From: Blautia sp. | GTDB lineage: Bacteria > Bacillota > Clostridia > Lachnospirales > Lachnospiraceae | Length of the DNA: 64,000 nt | Reading direction: 5' to 3' | NCBI GenBank assembly: GCA_026169535.1 | Contig: JAPFCU010000076.1 | Location: forward strand, 1 to 64,000 | Shown here: positions 32,359-41,074 of the stretch, piece by piece | Position numbering within the stretch: the first letter of the stretch is position 1 | How the letters are laid out: each line of letters starts with the position of its first letter | Made by a program: the position numbers and the translations under genes | The notes under the pieces: model-generated | What the model saw: the letters and a program-made list of their open reading frames with translations, nothing else | What the model was told of the DNA's origin: nothing | Databases searched by the model: none

Positions 32359-33390
32359 ATGAATTATCAGGAAGAAAAAAAGTATATCGGAAACCGTGAC
32401 CAGCTTATTCGTGTGAAACGGCTCAAAATGCAGGAGGGAAAGGCTGCAGGCGTAGAAATGCTGGATGTACAGAACCGTTCAGGAATGCATTTTGACGTAA
32501 ATGTAAGCAGGGGAATGGATATCCCGTATCTGGATTTCTGTGGAGAGAATGTAGGGTTTATTTCCCCTTGTGGTGTGGTAGCTCCGGAATATTTTGATGA
32601 TAAGGAACTGGGATTTCTCAAAAGTTTTACAGCAGGTTTTCTTACAACATGCGGATTAAAGGTGGCAGGAGCTCCTTGTGAATATGAAGGAGCTGAATAT
32701 GGACTCCACGGCAATCTTTCTCATACTCCGGCAGAAGAAGTAAGTGCTGTGATTGAAGAAGGTGGAGATACACCATGTGCGGTAATTCGTGGAAAAATCC
32801 GCGATGCGGTGATTTTTGGCGACAAGATGTGTCTGGAGCGTGAAATAAGGTGCTTTTATAAAGAAAGAAAATTTACGCTCAGAGATAAGGTGACAAATGA
32901 AGGATATAAAAAAGTACGCCAGATGATTCTGTATCACTGCAATATTGGTTATCCAATTTTGAGTCCTGAAAGTGAAGTTTATATTCCTGCGCTGGAAACA
33001 AAGGCGCGTAATGCACATGCACAGGAAGGCATTGACAGCTGGATGAAGACGCAGATGGCTGATCCGAACTATGAGGAAATGTGTTATTACCACAAACTGA
33101 AGCCGGATGAAAAGAATCATTCCATAGCAGCAATCTACAACCCGGATCTTGAACTGGGGATTGCCATTGAGATCGATCTGAGTACACTGGATTATTTTGT
33201 ACAGTGGAAAATGATGGGAGCAGGGGATTATGTAATGGGTCTGGAACCTTCTAATTCAACCATTGACGGAATTAAAGATGCAGTGGATAACGGGTCTATG
33301 AAATATCTGAAACCTGGAGAAACCAGAGAATATAACCTTACATTCCATATTCTGAAAGGCAGAGAGGAATTTGAGGCAGTAAAACGATGA
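32359..33390 (+). CDS. DUF4432 aldose-1-epimerase-like protein
   Basis: A 343-residue protein of the galactose-mutarotase-like beta-sandwich superfamily, DUF4432 group. Visible landmarks are 'VNVSRGMDIPYLDFCGENVGF', quoted as VNVSRGMDI and FCGENVGF, 'EYGLHGNLSHTPAE' (His near the usual catalytic position), 'ILYHCNIGYPIL' and 'GLEPSNST'. Members are thought to be sugar epimerases of unknown substrate. It begins six bases after the FucU-like gene, so the operon encodes two different mutarotase-type enzymes. Confidence 0.82.
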   Translation: MNYQEEKKYIGNRDQLIRVKRLKMQEGKAAGVEMLDVQNRSGMHFDVNVSRGMDIPYLDFCGENVGFISPCGVVAPEYFDDKELGFLKSFTAGFLTTCGLKVAGAPCEYEGAEYGLHGNLSHTPAEEVSAVIEEGGDTPCAVIRGKIRDAVIFGDKMCLEREIRCFYKERKFTLRDKVTNEGYKKVRQMILYHCNIGYPILSPESEVYIPALETKARNAHAQEGIDSWMKTQMADPNYEEMCYYHKLKPDEKNHSIAAIYNPDLELGIAIEIDLSTLDYFVQWKMMGAGDYVMGLEPSNSTIDGIKDAVDNGSMKYLKPGETREYNLTFHILKGREEFEAVKR

Positions 33391-33413
33391 CAGAAATTTA
33401 AGGAGGCATAAAA

Positions 33414-34718
33414 ATGACAGAGAAAGAATTGATCATCAAGGCAGGCGAAGAACTGGATGCAAAGCTTGCAGAAGCAAAGAAAACAGGAAACCTTGTAGTT
33501 AAGGATGCAACTGAAGATGAAGGTGTGATCCGTTCTACATTTGAAAAAGGAGAAGGGATTTTCCGTTTGTTCCCGGCTTTTGTACCTAGAAGATTTGGAA
33601 AAGCAGGACGCAGATTGAAACTTCATCCAGATGATTATTTCGCATTTGGTATGGCAAGAGGATCCATTACTGAGAGATGGTTTGCATCTACCATTGCGGC
33701 ACAGAATGGTGAAACAGCAAAAGCGGATGAAGGTATGGCTTATGTTTGCGTAGATTATAACAGTGATGAAAAGTTTTCTTTAAGAGATGCAGTAAAAGTT
33801 TTAGGAGAAGAACTTGTAGGTAAGGAATTAATGGAGAAATACAATGGATGGCCAATGTATTCTAAGTTCTTTGATAATGAGAACCCTCTGTTCCATCATC
33901 TGCACCTTACATTTGAAGATGCTGCGCGTGTAGGAAAGCTTGGAAAACCGGAGTGCTATTATTTTCCAAAACAGCTGAATAACTATTTTGGTGAAGCAAA
34001 TTATACATATTTTGGATTTGACCCGGATGTGGATCCAGAGGAAATCAAAGACAGAATCCGTAACTTTAAGGATGATGATACGAGAATTACAGACCTTTCC
34101 AGAGCATACAGGATCGAACTTGGAACCGGCTGGTACACACCGGCAGGCGTGATCCATGCACCGGCTTCTGTTCTGACTTATGAGCCTCAGTGGAATTCAG
34201 ATGTAAACTCTGTTTATGAGAATATTGTTTCTGGAGAAGTTTATCCGCCGGAAATGTTGGATGAGGAACTTCCTGAAGGTCAGAAGGATGTTGAGGATGT
34301 ATTTAAGCTTCTTGACTGGGATAAAAATGTGGATCCTCATTACAGAAAACACTATTTCCGCAAACCGATCGTAGAAACTGAGACTGAGCAGTATGTACAG
34401 AAATGGATCACATATGCAAATCCATATATTGCCGCAAAAGAACTGACTGTAAATCCAGGTCAGACAGTAACTATCAGTGACGGTGCTGCATATGGATGTA
34501 TTTTTGTTCAGGGCCATGGAAAATTTGGTGTTTATGATGCAGAAGCTCCGACACTGCTTCATTTTGGACAGCAGAGCACAGATGAATTCTTTGTATCTGA
34601 GCAGGCATCTGTAAAAGGAGTGACTATTACAAATACAAGTCAGGTTGAGCCTCTTGTTGTACTGAAGCATTTTGGACCAAATTGCCCGGGTGTACCGCAG
34701 GAAGTGCCGGAAAATTAA
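33414..34718 (+). CDS. Cupin / phosphomannose-isomerase-like protein, paralogue 2
   Basis: A 434-residue paralogue of the cupin at 26990-28204. Shared landmarks in the same order include 'RLKLHPDDYFAFG' (first: RIKLHPDDYFILG), 'MYSKFFDN', 'HLHLTFE' (HxHxxxE), 'ARVG-GKPE', 'GVIHAP' and the C-terminal 'VLKHF'. It has about 25 extra residues at the N-terminus and an acidic insertion around residue 285. The metal ligands look intact in both copies, so neither is obviously a dead subunit. Isomerase activity on a free sugar is inferred. AAGGAGG ribosome binding site. Confidence 0.75.
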   Translation: MTEKELIIKAGEELDAKLAEAKKTGNLVVKDATEDEGVIRSTFEKGEGIFRLFPAFVPRRFGKAGRRLKLHPDDYFAFGMARGSITERWFASTIAAQNGETAKADEGMAYVCVDYNSDEKFSLRDAVKVLGEELVGKELMEKYNGWPMYSKFFDNENPLFHHLHLTFEDAARVGKLGKPECYYFPKQLNNYFGEANYTYFGFDPDVDPEEIKDRIRNFKDDDTRITDLSRAYRIELGTGWYTPAGVIHAPASVLTYEPQWNSDVNSVYENIVSGEVYPPEMLDEELPEGQKDVEDVFKLLDWDKNVDPHYRKHYFRKPIVETETEQYVQKWITYANPYIAAKELTVNPGQTVTISDGAAYGCIFVQGHGKFGVYDAEAPTLLHFGQQSTDEFFVSEQASVKGVTITNTSQVEPLVVLKHFGPNCPGVPQEVPEN

Positions 34719-34766
34719 GAGCAGCGTCAAATGAGGTTCCTGTACAGGTAATGTCATTTTGAAAAA

Positions 34767-34806
34767 ACAGCCCGGGATACCAGGAAAATCATGTATTCCG
34801 GGCTGT
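34767..34806 (+). other. Intercistronic hairpin before the L-xylulose kinase gene
   Basis: ACAGCCCGG-G-ATAC and GTAT-T-CCGGGCTGT make 13 pairs with one mismatch around a 14-base loop. Only a short T-rich stretch (CTTTAT) follows. It may act as a partial terminator or mRNA end-stabiliser within the operon. Confidence 0.65.
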
Positions 34807-34827
34807 CTTTATCATCGGGAGGAAAAT

Positions 34828-36342
34828 ATGAAATATTTAGTAGGAATAGATAATGGAGGAACCTTTTCAAAAGCAGCTATTTTTGATGAAGAGGGAAATC
34901 AGATCTCTGTTGCCAGTGTTCCGACAGAGACGTTGACTCCAAAACCAGGATATACAGAAAAAGATCTGGACGAACTGTGGGAGGTTAATGCACAGGCAGT
35001 TCGCAAGGCAGTGGAAAAAAGCGGAATCGATCCGTCAGATATTGCCGGAGTTTCTTTTTCTGGTGCAGGAAAAGGTCTTTATATGATCGGTTATGATGGA
35101 AGACCGTCCTATCACGGAATCATGTCTACAGATACAAGAGCCTGGGCGCAGGTGGAAAAATGGTATCAGGATGGAACCAATAAAAAAGTTTACGAAAAAA
35201 CTTTCCAGGAAATTCTTGCTGTACAGCCAGTAAGTCTCCTTGCCTGGTTCCGTGATAACCAGCCGGAGGTTCTGGAGCGCACAAAATATATTTTTGCAGT
35301 AAAAGATTATATTCGCTACATGCTTACAGGAGAGGCATACAGCGAGTATACAGACTGCTCTGGAGGCAATCTTGTAAATATGGTCACAAAACAGCATGAC
35401 AGAGAACTGATGGCGCTTTATGGTCTGGAGGACTGTTATGAAAAGCTTCCGCCTTTGAAGTACTCTGCGGAAATTTGTGGGTATGTGACAAAAGAGGCCA
35501 GTGAAAAAACTCTGCTTCCGGAAGGAACACCTGTTGCAGCAGGAATGTTCGATGTAAATGCCTGTGGTATTGCATCCGGTCTTTCTGATGAAGAACAGAT
35601 GTGTATGATCGCCGGAACCTGGAGCATCAATGAATTTATCGGAAAAGCACCGGTTACCAATGGTACGGTTGCACTAAACTCTATGTTCTGCATGCCAGGA
35701 TATTTTCTTATTGAGGAGAGCAGTCCTACATCTGCCGGAAACATGGAATGGTTTATCCGTAATCTGATGAATTACGAAAAAGAAGAAGCCAAAGCAAATG
35801 GCGGTTCTGTATATGACATCACAAATGAGTGGGTTGCTTCTATTGAACCTCAGGACAGCAATATTATATTTCTGCCGTTTTTGAACGGTTCAAATGAAGC
35901 TGCATTGGCTAAAGGAACTTTTGTGGGTCTGACTGCTTACCACAGCAAAAAACATATGCTCCGTGCCGTATATGAGGGAATTGTCTTTTCACATGTCACA
36001 CATGTAAAGAAACTTTTAAGAAACAGAGAAGTACCAAAGAGCATCCGGCTTTCCGGAGGTGCAGCAAATTCCGACGTATGGATACAGATCTTTGCGGATG
36101 CGCTGCAGATTCCTATCGATGTAATCGCAGATAAAGAGCTTGGTGCACAGGGAGCAGCTATGGCGGCAGGTATTGCGGCAGGTATTTATAAGGATTACCA
36201 GGAAGCGATCAGCAGAACGGTGACAATTACAAAGACCATCAATCCGCGTCCGGAATATAAAGAAATTTATGAAGAAAAATATGCAACTTATCGTGCTGTA
36301 ATCGATGGATTAAGCAGTGCGTGGGAGCATTTCAAAAATTAA
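34828..36342 (+). CDS. lyxK: FGGY-family L-xylulose kinase (LyxK-like)
   Basis: A 504-residue FGGY sugar kinase. ATP-binding landmarks are 'VGIDNGGTFSKAAIFD' and the C-terminal 'LSGGAANSDVWIQIFAD'. Several stretches match E. coli LyxK as I recall it rather than XylB or AraB: 'GKGLYMI', 'PVSLLAWF', 'SAEICGYVT', 'GTPVAAGMFDV', 'EESSPTSAGNMEWF' and 'EGIVFSHVTHVKKL'. LyxK phosphorylates L-xylulose to L-xylulose-5-phosphate, the substrate of the UlaE-type 3-epimerase encoded downstream. GGGAGG lies before ATG 34828; an upstream in-frame ATG at 34759 would run through the hairpin and is rejected. Confidence 0.85.
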   Translation: MKYLVGIDNGGTFSKAAIFDEEGNQISVASVPTETLTPKPGYTEKDLDELWEVNAQAVRKAVEKSGIDPSDIAGVSFSGAGKGLYMIGYDGRPSYHGIMSTDTRAWAQVEKWYQDGTNKKVYEKTFQEILAVQPVSLLAWFRDNQPEVLERTKYIFAVKDYIRYMLTGEAYSEYTDCSGGNLVNMVTKQHDRELMALYGLEDCYEKLPPLKYSAEICGYVTKEASEKTLLPEGTPVAAGMFDVNACGIASGLSDEEQMCMIAGTWSINEFIGKAPVTNGTVALNSMFCMPGYFLIEESSPTSAGNMEWFIRNLMNYEKEEAKANGGSVYDITNEWVASIEPQDSNIIFLPFLNGSNEAALAKGTFVGLTAYHSKKHMLRAVYEGIVFSHVTHVKKLLRNREVPKSIRLSGGAANSDVWIQIFADALQIPIDVIADKELGAQGAAMAAGIAAGIYKDYQEAISRTVTITKTINPRPEYKEIYEEKYATYRAVIDGLSSAWEHFKN

Positions 36343-36369
36343 ATCAAGAGAGAAAGAGAGGAAATAATT

Positions 36370-37341
36370 ATGTTTAAAATGGCAATCTTAGGAGCTGGAG
36401 CAATCGCTCATAAAATGTCCGCTACTATTCGCGGTTTGGAAGAGGTAGAACCTTATATTATCTGTGACACAACTATTGAAAAGGCAGAAGCTCTGGCAAA
36501 AGAGTACGGCTACACAAAAGTATGCAGTTCATATGAAGATATTTTGGCAGACGATGAAGTTGATCTGGTGTATATCGCTGTGCCGCATTCTCTTCACTAT
36601 AAGTTTACAAAGATTATGCTGGAAGGGGGGAAAAATGTTCTCTGTGAAAAATCTTTTACAGTCAATGCGGATCAGGCAAAAGAGATTCTTGCATTGGCGG
36701 AGGAGAAAAAGCTTCTCCTTCAGGAAGCAATCTGGACCAGGTATATGCCGTCCAGAAAGATTATTGATGATGTTCTTAAAAGTGGTGTGATTGGTGAGGT
36801 GACCTCTATTGATGCAAATCTTGGATATGAGTTAAGTGCAGTTCCGAGAATCTGGGATGTGAATTTTGCCGGTGGAGCTCTTCTTGATGTAGGAGTTTAT
36901 CTGATTCATTTTGCACGTATGATTTTTGGAGATAATATTACTGATATTAATACATCTGCGGTATTTAAAAATGGAGTAGATATGATTGATATGATTAATC
37001 TGACTTTTGATGATAATAAGATGGCTACACTGCAGAGCAATGTCCATGCAGCGCAAAATCGTACAGCATCAATTTTTGGAACAAAAGGATATATCGAGAT
37101 TACAAATATCAACAATCCGGAAAAAATAAAAGTGTTTAATGATCAGTACGAAGAAATTGCTTCTTATGATGTTCCGGAACAGATCACTGGTTATGAGTAC
37201 GAAGTTTTGGCATGTATGCGTGCACTGAAAAATGGAGAAATTGAATGCCCGGAAGCCCCGCACAGTGAGACTATCAAGGTTATGGAGACTATGGACAGTA
37301 TCCGCAGATCCTGGGGATATGAGATTCCACTGATTGGTTAA
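36370..37341 (+). CDS. Gfo/Idh/MocA-family oxidoreductase
   Basis: A 323-residue NAD(P)-dependent dehydrogenase. The N-terminal Rossmann fold has 'AILGAGAIAHKMS', and the family motif appears as 'NVLCEKSFTVN' (EKP-type Lys, with Ser replacing Pro). The C-terminal domain has 'GGALLDVGVYLIHFARMIFG' with the usual Asp and His. It resembles xylose/dihydrodiol dehydrogenase types. It may oxidise or epimerise a sugar of this pathway; which one is unknown. It stands between kinase and 3-epimerase genes with 27- and 10-base gaps. Confidence 0.87.
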   Translation: MFKMAILGAGAIAHKMSATIRGLEEVEPYIICDTTIEKAEALAKEYGYTKVCSSYEDILADDEVDLVYIAVPHSLHYKFTKIMLEGGKNVLCEKSFTVNADQAKEILALAEEKKLLLQEAIWTRYMPSRKIIDDVLKSGVIGEVTSIDANLGYELSAVPRIWDVNFAGGALLDVGVYLIHFARMIFGDNITDINTSAVFKNGVDMIDMINLTFDDNKMATLQSNVHAAQNRTASIFGTKGYIEITNINNPEKIKVFNDQYEEIASYDVPEQITGYEYEVLACMRALKNGEIECPEAPHSETIKVMETMDSIRRSWGYEIPLIG

Positions 37342-37351
37342 GGAGCAGCCT

Positions 37352-38197
37352 ATGAAAGCATATACATTGGGGCTGTATGAAAAGGCCATGCCAAAGGAAT
37401 TAAACTGGAAAGAAAAACTGGAAACAGCAAAGGCTACAGGTTATGATTTTGTAGAAATCAGTATTGATGAGACAGATGAGAAGCTTGCACGCCTTGACTG
37501 GAGTAAAGAGGAACGTCGGGAACTGGTAGACCTGATGTATCAGATTGGAGTCCCTATTCGCACCATGTGTCTCAGCGGTCATAGAAAGTATCCCATTGGA
37601 AGCAATGATCCAAAGATATGTGCAAGAGGAATGGAAATTATGGAAAAAGCGATTCAGCTTGCAGATGATCTTGGAATTCGAATTATACAGCTTGCAGGAT
37701 ATGATGTTTATTATGAAGAATCTACATCGGAAACAGTACAGAGGTTTGGGGAAAATCTGAAAAAATGTGAAAGAATGGCAGCCAGGGCTGGAATTGTTTT
37801 GGGTTTTGAGACAATGGAAACAGAGTTTATGAACACTGTGGAAAAGGCCATGAGATATGTAAACAAAATTGACTCTCCTTATCTTGGGGTTTATCCGGAC
37901 ATGGGAAATATTACAAATGCTGCAAAAGAATATGGCACGGATGTACTGGAAGACATCAGAACGGGCACAGGACATCTGGATGCGGTACATTTAAAGGAAA
38001 CAGTACCGGGAGTGTTCCGGGAGGTGCGCTTTGGAACAGGACATGTGGATTTTCCGTCTGTGATCCATGAAACCTGGAAAGCAGGTGTACGCAGATATGT
38101 AACAGAATTCTGGTATACGGGAGATCCTGAATGGAAAAAGGATCTGGATTTCGCAGTAGGAATGATGCGTCCTCTTCTGGATGCGCAGGAAGCATAA
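37352..38197 (+). CDS. L-ribulose-5-phosphate 3-epimerase (UlaE/SgbU type)
   Basis: A 281-residue TIM-barrel enzyme that interconverts L-xylulose-5-phosphate and L-ribulose-5-phosphate. It follows E. coli UlaE/SgbU closely: 'LGLYEKAMP', 'YDFVEISIDETDEKLARLDW', 'MCLSGHRKYPIGS', 'RIIQLAGYDVYYEE' and 'VHLKETVPGVFREVRFGTG'. Metal ligands expected in the family (Glu, Asp, His, Glu) are present. AGGAG lies before ATG 37352; an in-frame ATG at 37334 overlaps the previous gene's end and has no ribosome binding site. Confidence 0.92.
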   Translation: MKAYTLGLYEKAMPKELNWKEKLETAKATGYDFVEISIDETDEKLARLDWSKEERRELVDLMYQIGVPIRTMCLSGHRKYPIGSNDPKICARGMEIMEKAIQLADDLGIRIIQLAGYDVYYEESTSETVQRFGENLKKCERMAARAGIVLGFETMETEFMNTVEKAMRYVNKIDSPYLGVYPDMGNITNAAKEYGTDVLEDIRTGTGHLDAVHLKETVPGVFREVRFGTGHVDFPSVIHETWKAGVRRYVTEFWYTGDPEWKKDLDFAVGMMRPLLDAQEA

Positions 38198-38259
38198 TGA
38201 GCAGAAGTGCTTTTTGAAAAATACCTTGGCTTATGGAGCAGATAAGTATATACTATAGA

Positions 38260-38304
38260 TAGCGCCGAGTTGCTTCTTTGTATACCGACGCTAGGGTGTT
38301 TTTT
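38260..38304 (+). other. Hairpin with T-run before the 4-epimerase gene
   Basis: TAGCG-C-CG and CG-A-CGCTA pair around an 18-base loop, followed by GGGTGTTTTTT. It is a possible partial terminator in the 139-base gap between the two epimerase genes. Confidence 0.55.
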
Positions 38305-38336
38305 GAGAAAAGTTTATAATAAGAGGAGAGAGAACT

Positions 38337-39032
38337 ATGCTGGAGAAATTAAAAGAGGAAGTTTACAAAGCAAACATGGATCTTCCTAAATATGGTCTTG
38401 TAACTTTTACCTGGGGAAATGTAAGCGGGATTGACAGAGAAAAAGGTTTGTTTGTCATCAAACCAAGTGGCGTGGATTATGATAAACTGACTCCGGAAGA
38501 TATGGTGGTAGTAGATCTGCAGGGAAATAAAGTGGAGGGAAAATATAATCCTTCTTCTGATACGGCTACCCATGTTGTCCTTTATAATGCGTTCCCAAAT
38601 ATAGGAGGTATTGTTCATACACATTCTTCATGGGCAACAAGCTGGGCACAGGCAGGCAGAGGAATCCCTTGTTATGGAACAACACATGCCGATTATATCT
38701 ATGGAGAAGTTCCTTGTGTGCGTAATCTTACAAAGGAAGAAATCGAAGAAGCATATGAGAAAAATACAGGTGTTCTCATTGCAGATTATTTTAAGGACAA
38801 AGATTATGAGGCTGTCCCCGCAGTTCTCTGCAAGAATCATGGACCATTTACCTGGGGAAAAGATGCTCATGAGGCAGTACATAATGCGGTTGTTCTGGAA
38901 GAGGTTGCAAAAATGGCGACTCGTTGTGAACAGATCAATCCGCAGGTAAAACCAGCTCCGCAGGAGCTTCAGGATAAGCATTATTACAGAAAACATGGGG
39001 CAAATGCTTATTATGGACAGAATACAAAATAA
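38337..39032 (+). CDS. L-ribulose-5-phosphate 4-epimerase (AraD/UlaF type)
   Basis: A 231-residue class II aldolase-fold enzyme converting L-ribulose-5-phosphate to D-xylulose-5-phosphate, the entry to the pentose phosphate pathway. Motifs: '[11 protein letters not shown]', '[11 protein letters not shown]', '[12 protein letters not shown]', zinc ligands in '[11 protein letters not shown]' and 'NHGPFTWG', and the C-terminal '[14 protein letters not shown]' typical of AraD. It completes the pathway from the L-xylulose kinase. A terminator follows at once, so it is the operon's last gene. Confidence 0.94.
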   Translation: MLEKLKEEVYKANMDLPKYGLVTFTWGNVSGIDREKGLFVIKPSGVDYDKLTPEDMVVVDLQGNKVEGKYNPSSDTATHVVLYNAFPNIGGIVHTHSSWATSWAQAGRGIPCYGTTHADYIYGEVPCVRNLTKEEIEEAYEKNTGVLIADYFKDKDYEAVPAVLCKNHGPFTWGKDAHEAVHNAVVLEEVAKMATRCEQINPQVKPAPQELQDKHYYRKHGANAYYGQNTK

Positions 39033-39045
39033 AATCTAAAATAAA

Positions 39046-39079
39046 ACTCCTGTCAGTTATTATGCGGACAGGAGTTTTT
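39046..39079 (+). terminator. Terminator of the sugar operon
   Basis: ACTCCTGTC and GACAGGAGT with a 12-base loop and TTTTTA. Confidence 0.9.
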
Positions 39080-39142
39080 ATATGCTCTGACCTTTAACTC
39101 GTGAGAAAACAGGGGATGCTGTTTTCAGTGAGATGAGTGAGT

Positions 39143-39643
39143 TTATTCTGGAAGTGTATACGGAAAGTTTGGTGCTTCCGGACAATTCAAAAAGTCTTTA
39201 AGACAATTGATAATAAATTCATGATCGGCAACGTGATACAGATTAGAAGAAATGATAGCTCCGATTGCCGTACTGTTTCCTTTGATACGGATAGGAAAAC
39301 CGCCGCCGCATAAAGCATAGTCAGAGGTGGAAAGGGCATGAGTGTCCAGAGTATCCCCATCTTTTTCGAAGGTCAGGGCAGAAAGAAGAGAGCTTCTCTC
39401 CATAAGTTTTACAGTGTTGAATTTTCGTTCCATCCATTTCTGGTTTAAGAGATTAGTCCCGTCAGGACAATGCTGGAATAAGATACAGCCATTATTCATA
39501 CGTATAGATACTGCAATGGTAATACTATTTTTTTGAGCATAATCCACCATAAAGGTACCAAGCTTATAGGCTGTGTTATGATCGAAATGAGTAAACTGAA
39601 GAAGTTCTTCCTGTTTTTTGAGAATATTGAGAGTTTCTGCCAT
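39143..39643 (-). CDS. Heme-degrading-domain / GlcG-HbpS family protein
   Basis: A 166-residue protein of the GlcG/HbpS-like fold, in the group annotated as heme-degrading domain (UPF0303-like). Landmarks: 'IAVSIRMNNGCILFQHC' and 'LCGGGFPIRIKG'. Members occur beside sugar and dicarboxylate catabolic genes with no settled function. It converges on the sugar operon and has its own AAGGAGG. Whether it belongs to the same pathway is unknown. Confidence 0.75.
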   Translation of the reverse strand: MAETLNILKKQEELLQFTHFDHNTAYKLGTFMVDYAQKNSITIAVSIRMNNGCILFQHCPDGTNLLNQKWMERKFNTVKLMERSSLLSALTFEKDGDTLDTHALSTSDYALCGGGFPIRIKGNSTAIGAIISSNLYHVADHEFIINCLKDFLNCPEAPNFPYTLPE

Positions 39644-39768
39644 AATAAAATCCTCCTTGTTTGTAAATCGTAAAATCGTTGTCCGGAAACCTAGAAAAAG
39701 GTTTTTTTAGGTATATTATACATGTAAAAGATAAGAATTGGCAACAAAAAATTCCCCCTATGCTGAGT

Positions 39769-39801
39769 ATTAACACATATTTTTTCTCTGCATATGTTAA
39801 T
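39769..39801. promoter_or_regulatory. Inverted repeat upstream of the XRE regulator gene
   Basis: ATTAAC-AC-ATAT (39769-39780) and ATATGTTAAT (39792-39801) form a dyad 46 bases before the XRE start. A related half (TATTAGCATATAT) occurs at 39820-39832. This is the pattern of an autoregulatory operator. Confidence 0.4.
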
Positions 39802-39846
39802 GTCAGGAAAATTACTGATTATTAGCATATATCGGGGAGTTTTGGT

Positions 39847-40101
39847 ATGAAGATTTATGATTATCAGGGGAGAAAAAATGTCAGCGGAGAAAGAATAAGA
39901 GAGCTGCGGATAAAAAGACGGATGTCTCAGAGCGAGCTGGCGGCAAGACTGCAGGTGGAAGGTGTGATACTGGAAAGAGACAGCATCAGCAGGATTGAAA
40001 GTGGCGCAAGGTTTGTAGCAGACTATGAATTGTATATATTCGCAAAGATTTTAGGGGTAGATATGATGTCTCTCGTGGAGTTTCAGCCCCAGGATAATTA
40101 G
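39847..40101 (+). CDS. Small XRE-family helix-turn-helix regulator
   Basis: An 84-residue DNA-binding protein consisting of one Cro/CI-type domain: 'RIRELRIKRRMSQSELAARL' then 'ILERDSISRIESGARFVADYEL', and a short C-terminal helix. No effector domain. GGGGAG lies before the start. It has its own terminator and an upstream dyad, so it is probably an autoregulated single gene. Its targets are not apparent from the neighbours. Confidence 0.88.
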   Translation: MKIYDYQGRKNVSGERIRELRIKRRMSQSELAARLQVEGVILERDSISRIESGARFVADYELYIFAKILGVDMMSLVEFQPQDN

Positions 40102-40122
40102 AAAAAATATTTATGTGGAAAG

Positions 40123-40145
40123 ACTGCCTTAAGGGCAGTTTTTTA
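40123..40145 (+). terminator. Terminator after the XRE gene
   Basis: ACTGCC-TTAA-GGGCAGT stem followed by TTTTTT. Confidence 0.9.
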
Positions 40146-40218
40146 CTATTATTCAATAGTTTTTTGTGTTACAATGTGTCATATCAAAAAGTTGGATTCG
40201 ATAGAGTGGAGGATCAGG

Positions 40219-41064
40219 ATGATTGAATTAGGTAAGAAACAGACACTGACTGTAATGAAGACTGTGGAATTTGGAATATATCTGGCAGAAAACAAGGAGG
40301 CAGATGCGAAAAATCGTGTTCTTCTGCCTGCAAAGCAGGTGCCTCAGGGAACAAAGGAAGGAGACCGTCTGGAGGTTTTTATTTATAAAGATTCTCAGGA
40401 TCGTCTTATTTCTACCACAAGAGAGCCAGTGATCACAGTGGGACAGACTGCTCTTCTGAAGGTTCGTCAGGTGACAAAAATAGGAGCATTTCTTGACTGG
40501 GGTCTGGAGAAGGATCTTCTCCTTCCTTATCATGAGCAGACCGTACGTGTCAGGGAGGGACAGGAGTGTCTGGTAGCTCTCTATGTGGATAAAAGCAGCC
40601 GCCTTTGTGCAACAATGAAAGTATATCCATATCTTCTGAAAAAGTCTCCCTATCAGGTGGGAGACCAGGTAAGAGGAAGGGTTTACCAGATCAGTGATAA
40701 TTTTGGTGTATTTGTGGCTGTAGACGATAAATTTTCTGCATTGATTCCTGCAAGAGAGGCAGCAGGAAAATATCGTCCGGGAACGGTTCTTGATCTTCGG
40801 GTATCTGAGGTGAAGGAGGATGGAAAGCTGAATGTTTCCGACCGTCAGAAAGCATATATCCAGATTAATGAGGACGCGGAAAACGTTCTTCAGATCATTG
40901 AAGAATTTGCAGGCGTACTGCCATTTGACGATAAGGCTTCTCCGGAAGTTATTAAAAGGGAATTCGGTCTCAGCAAGAATGCCTTTAAACGTGCAGTAGG
41001 CCATCTTCTGAAAGAAGGAAAGGTAGAAATAAGAGACCGGAGGATTTATCAGGTAAAAAAATAA
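40219..41064 (+). CDS. cvfB: S1-domain RNA-binding protein, CvfB family
   Basis: A 281-residue protein with tandem S1-type RNA-binding domains and a C-terminal winged helix, the CvfB layout. Visible parts: 'VEFGIYLAENK' (first OB fold), 'TKIGAFLDWGLEKDLLLP' (second), 'ISDNFGVFVAVDDKFSALIP' (third) and the winged-helix end 'FGLSKNAFKRAVGHLLKEGK'. CvfB affects virulence and stress gene expression in Staphylococcus and binds RNA. GGAGG precedes ATG 40219; an earlier in-frame ATG at 40174 lacks one. The dnaE gene follows by 10 bases. Confidence 0.9.
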   Translation: MIELGKKQTLTVMKTVEFGIYLAENKEADAKNRVLLPAKQVPQGTKEGDRLEVFIYKDSQDRLISTTREPVITVGQTALLKVRQVTKIGAFLDWGLEKDLLLPYHEQTVRVREGQECLVALYVDKSSRLCATMKVYPYLLKKSPYQVGDQVRGRVYQISDNFGVFVAVDDKFSALIPAREAAGKYRPGTVLDLRVSEVKEDGKLNVSDRQKAYIQINEDAENVLQIIEEFAGVLPFDDKASPEVIKREFGLSKNAFKRAVGHLLKEGKVEIRDRRIYQVKK

Positions 41065-41074
41065 GGAGCGTACT

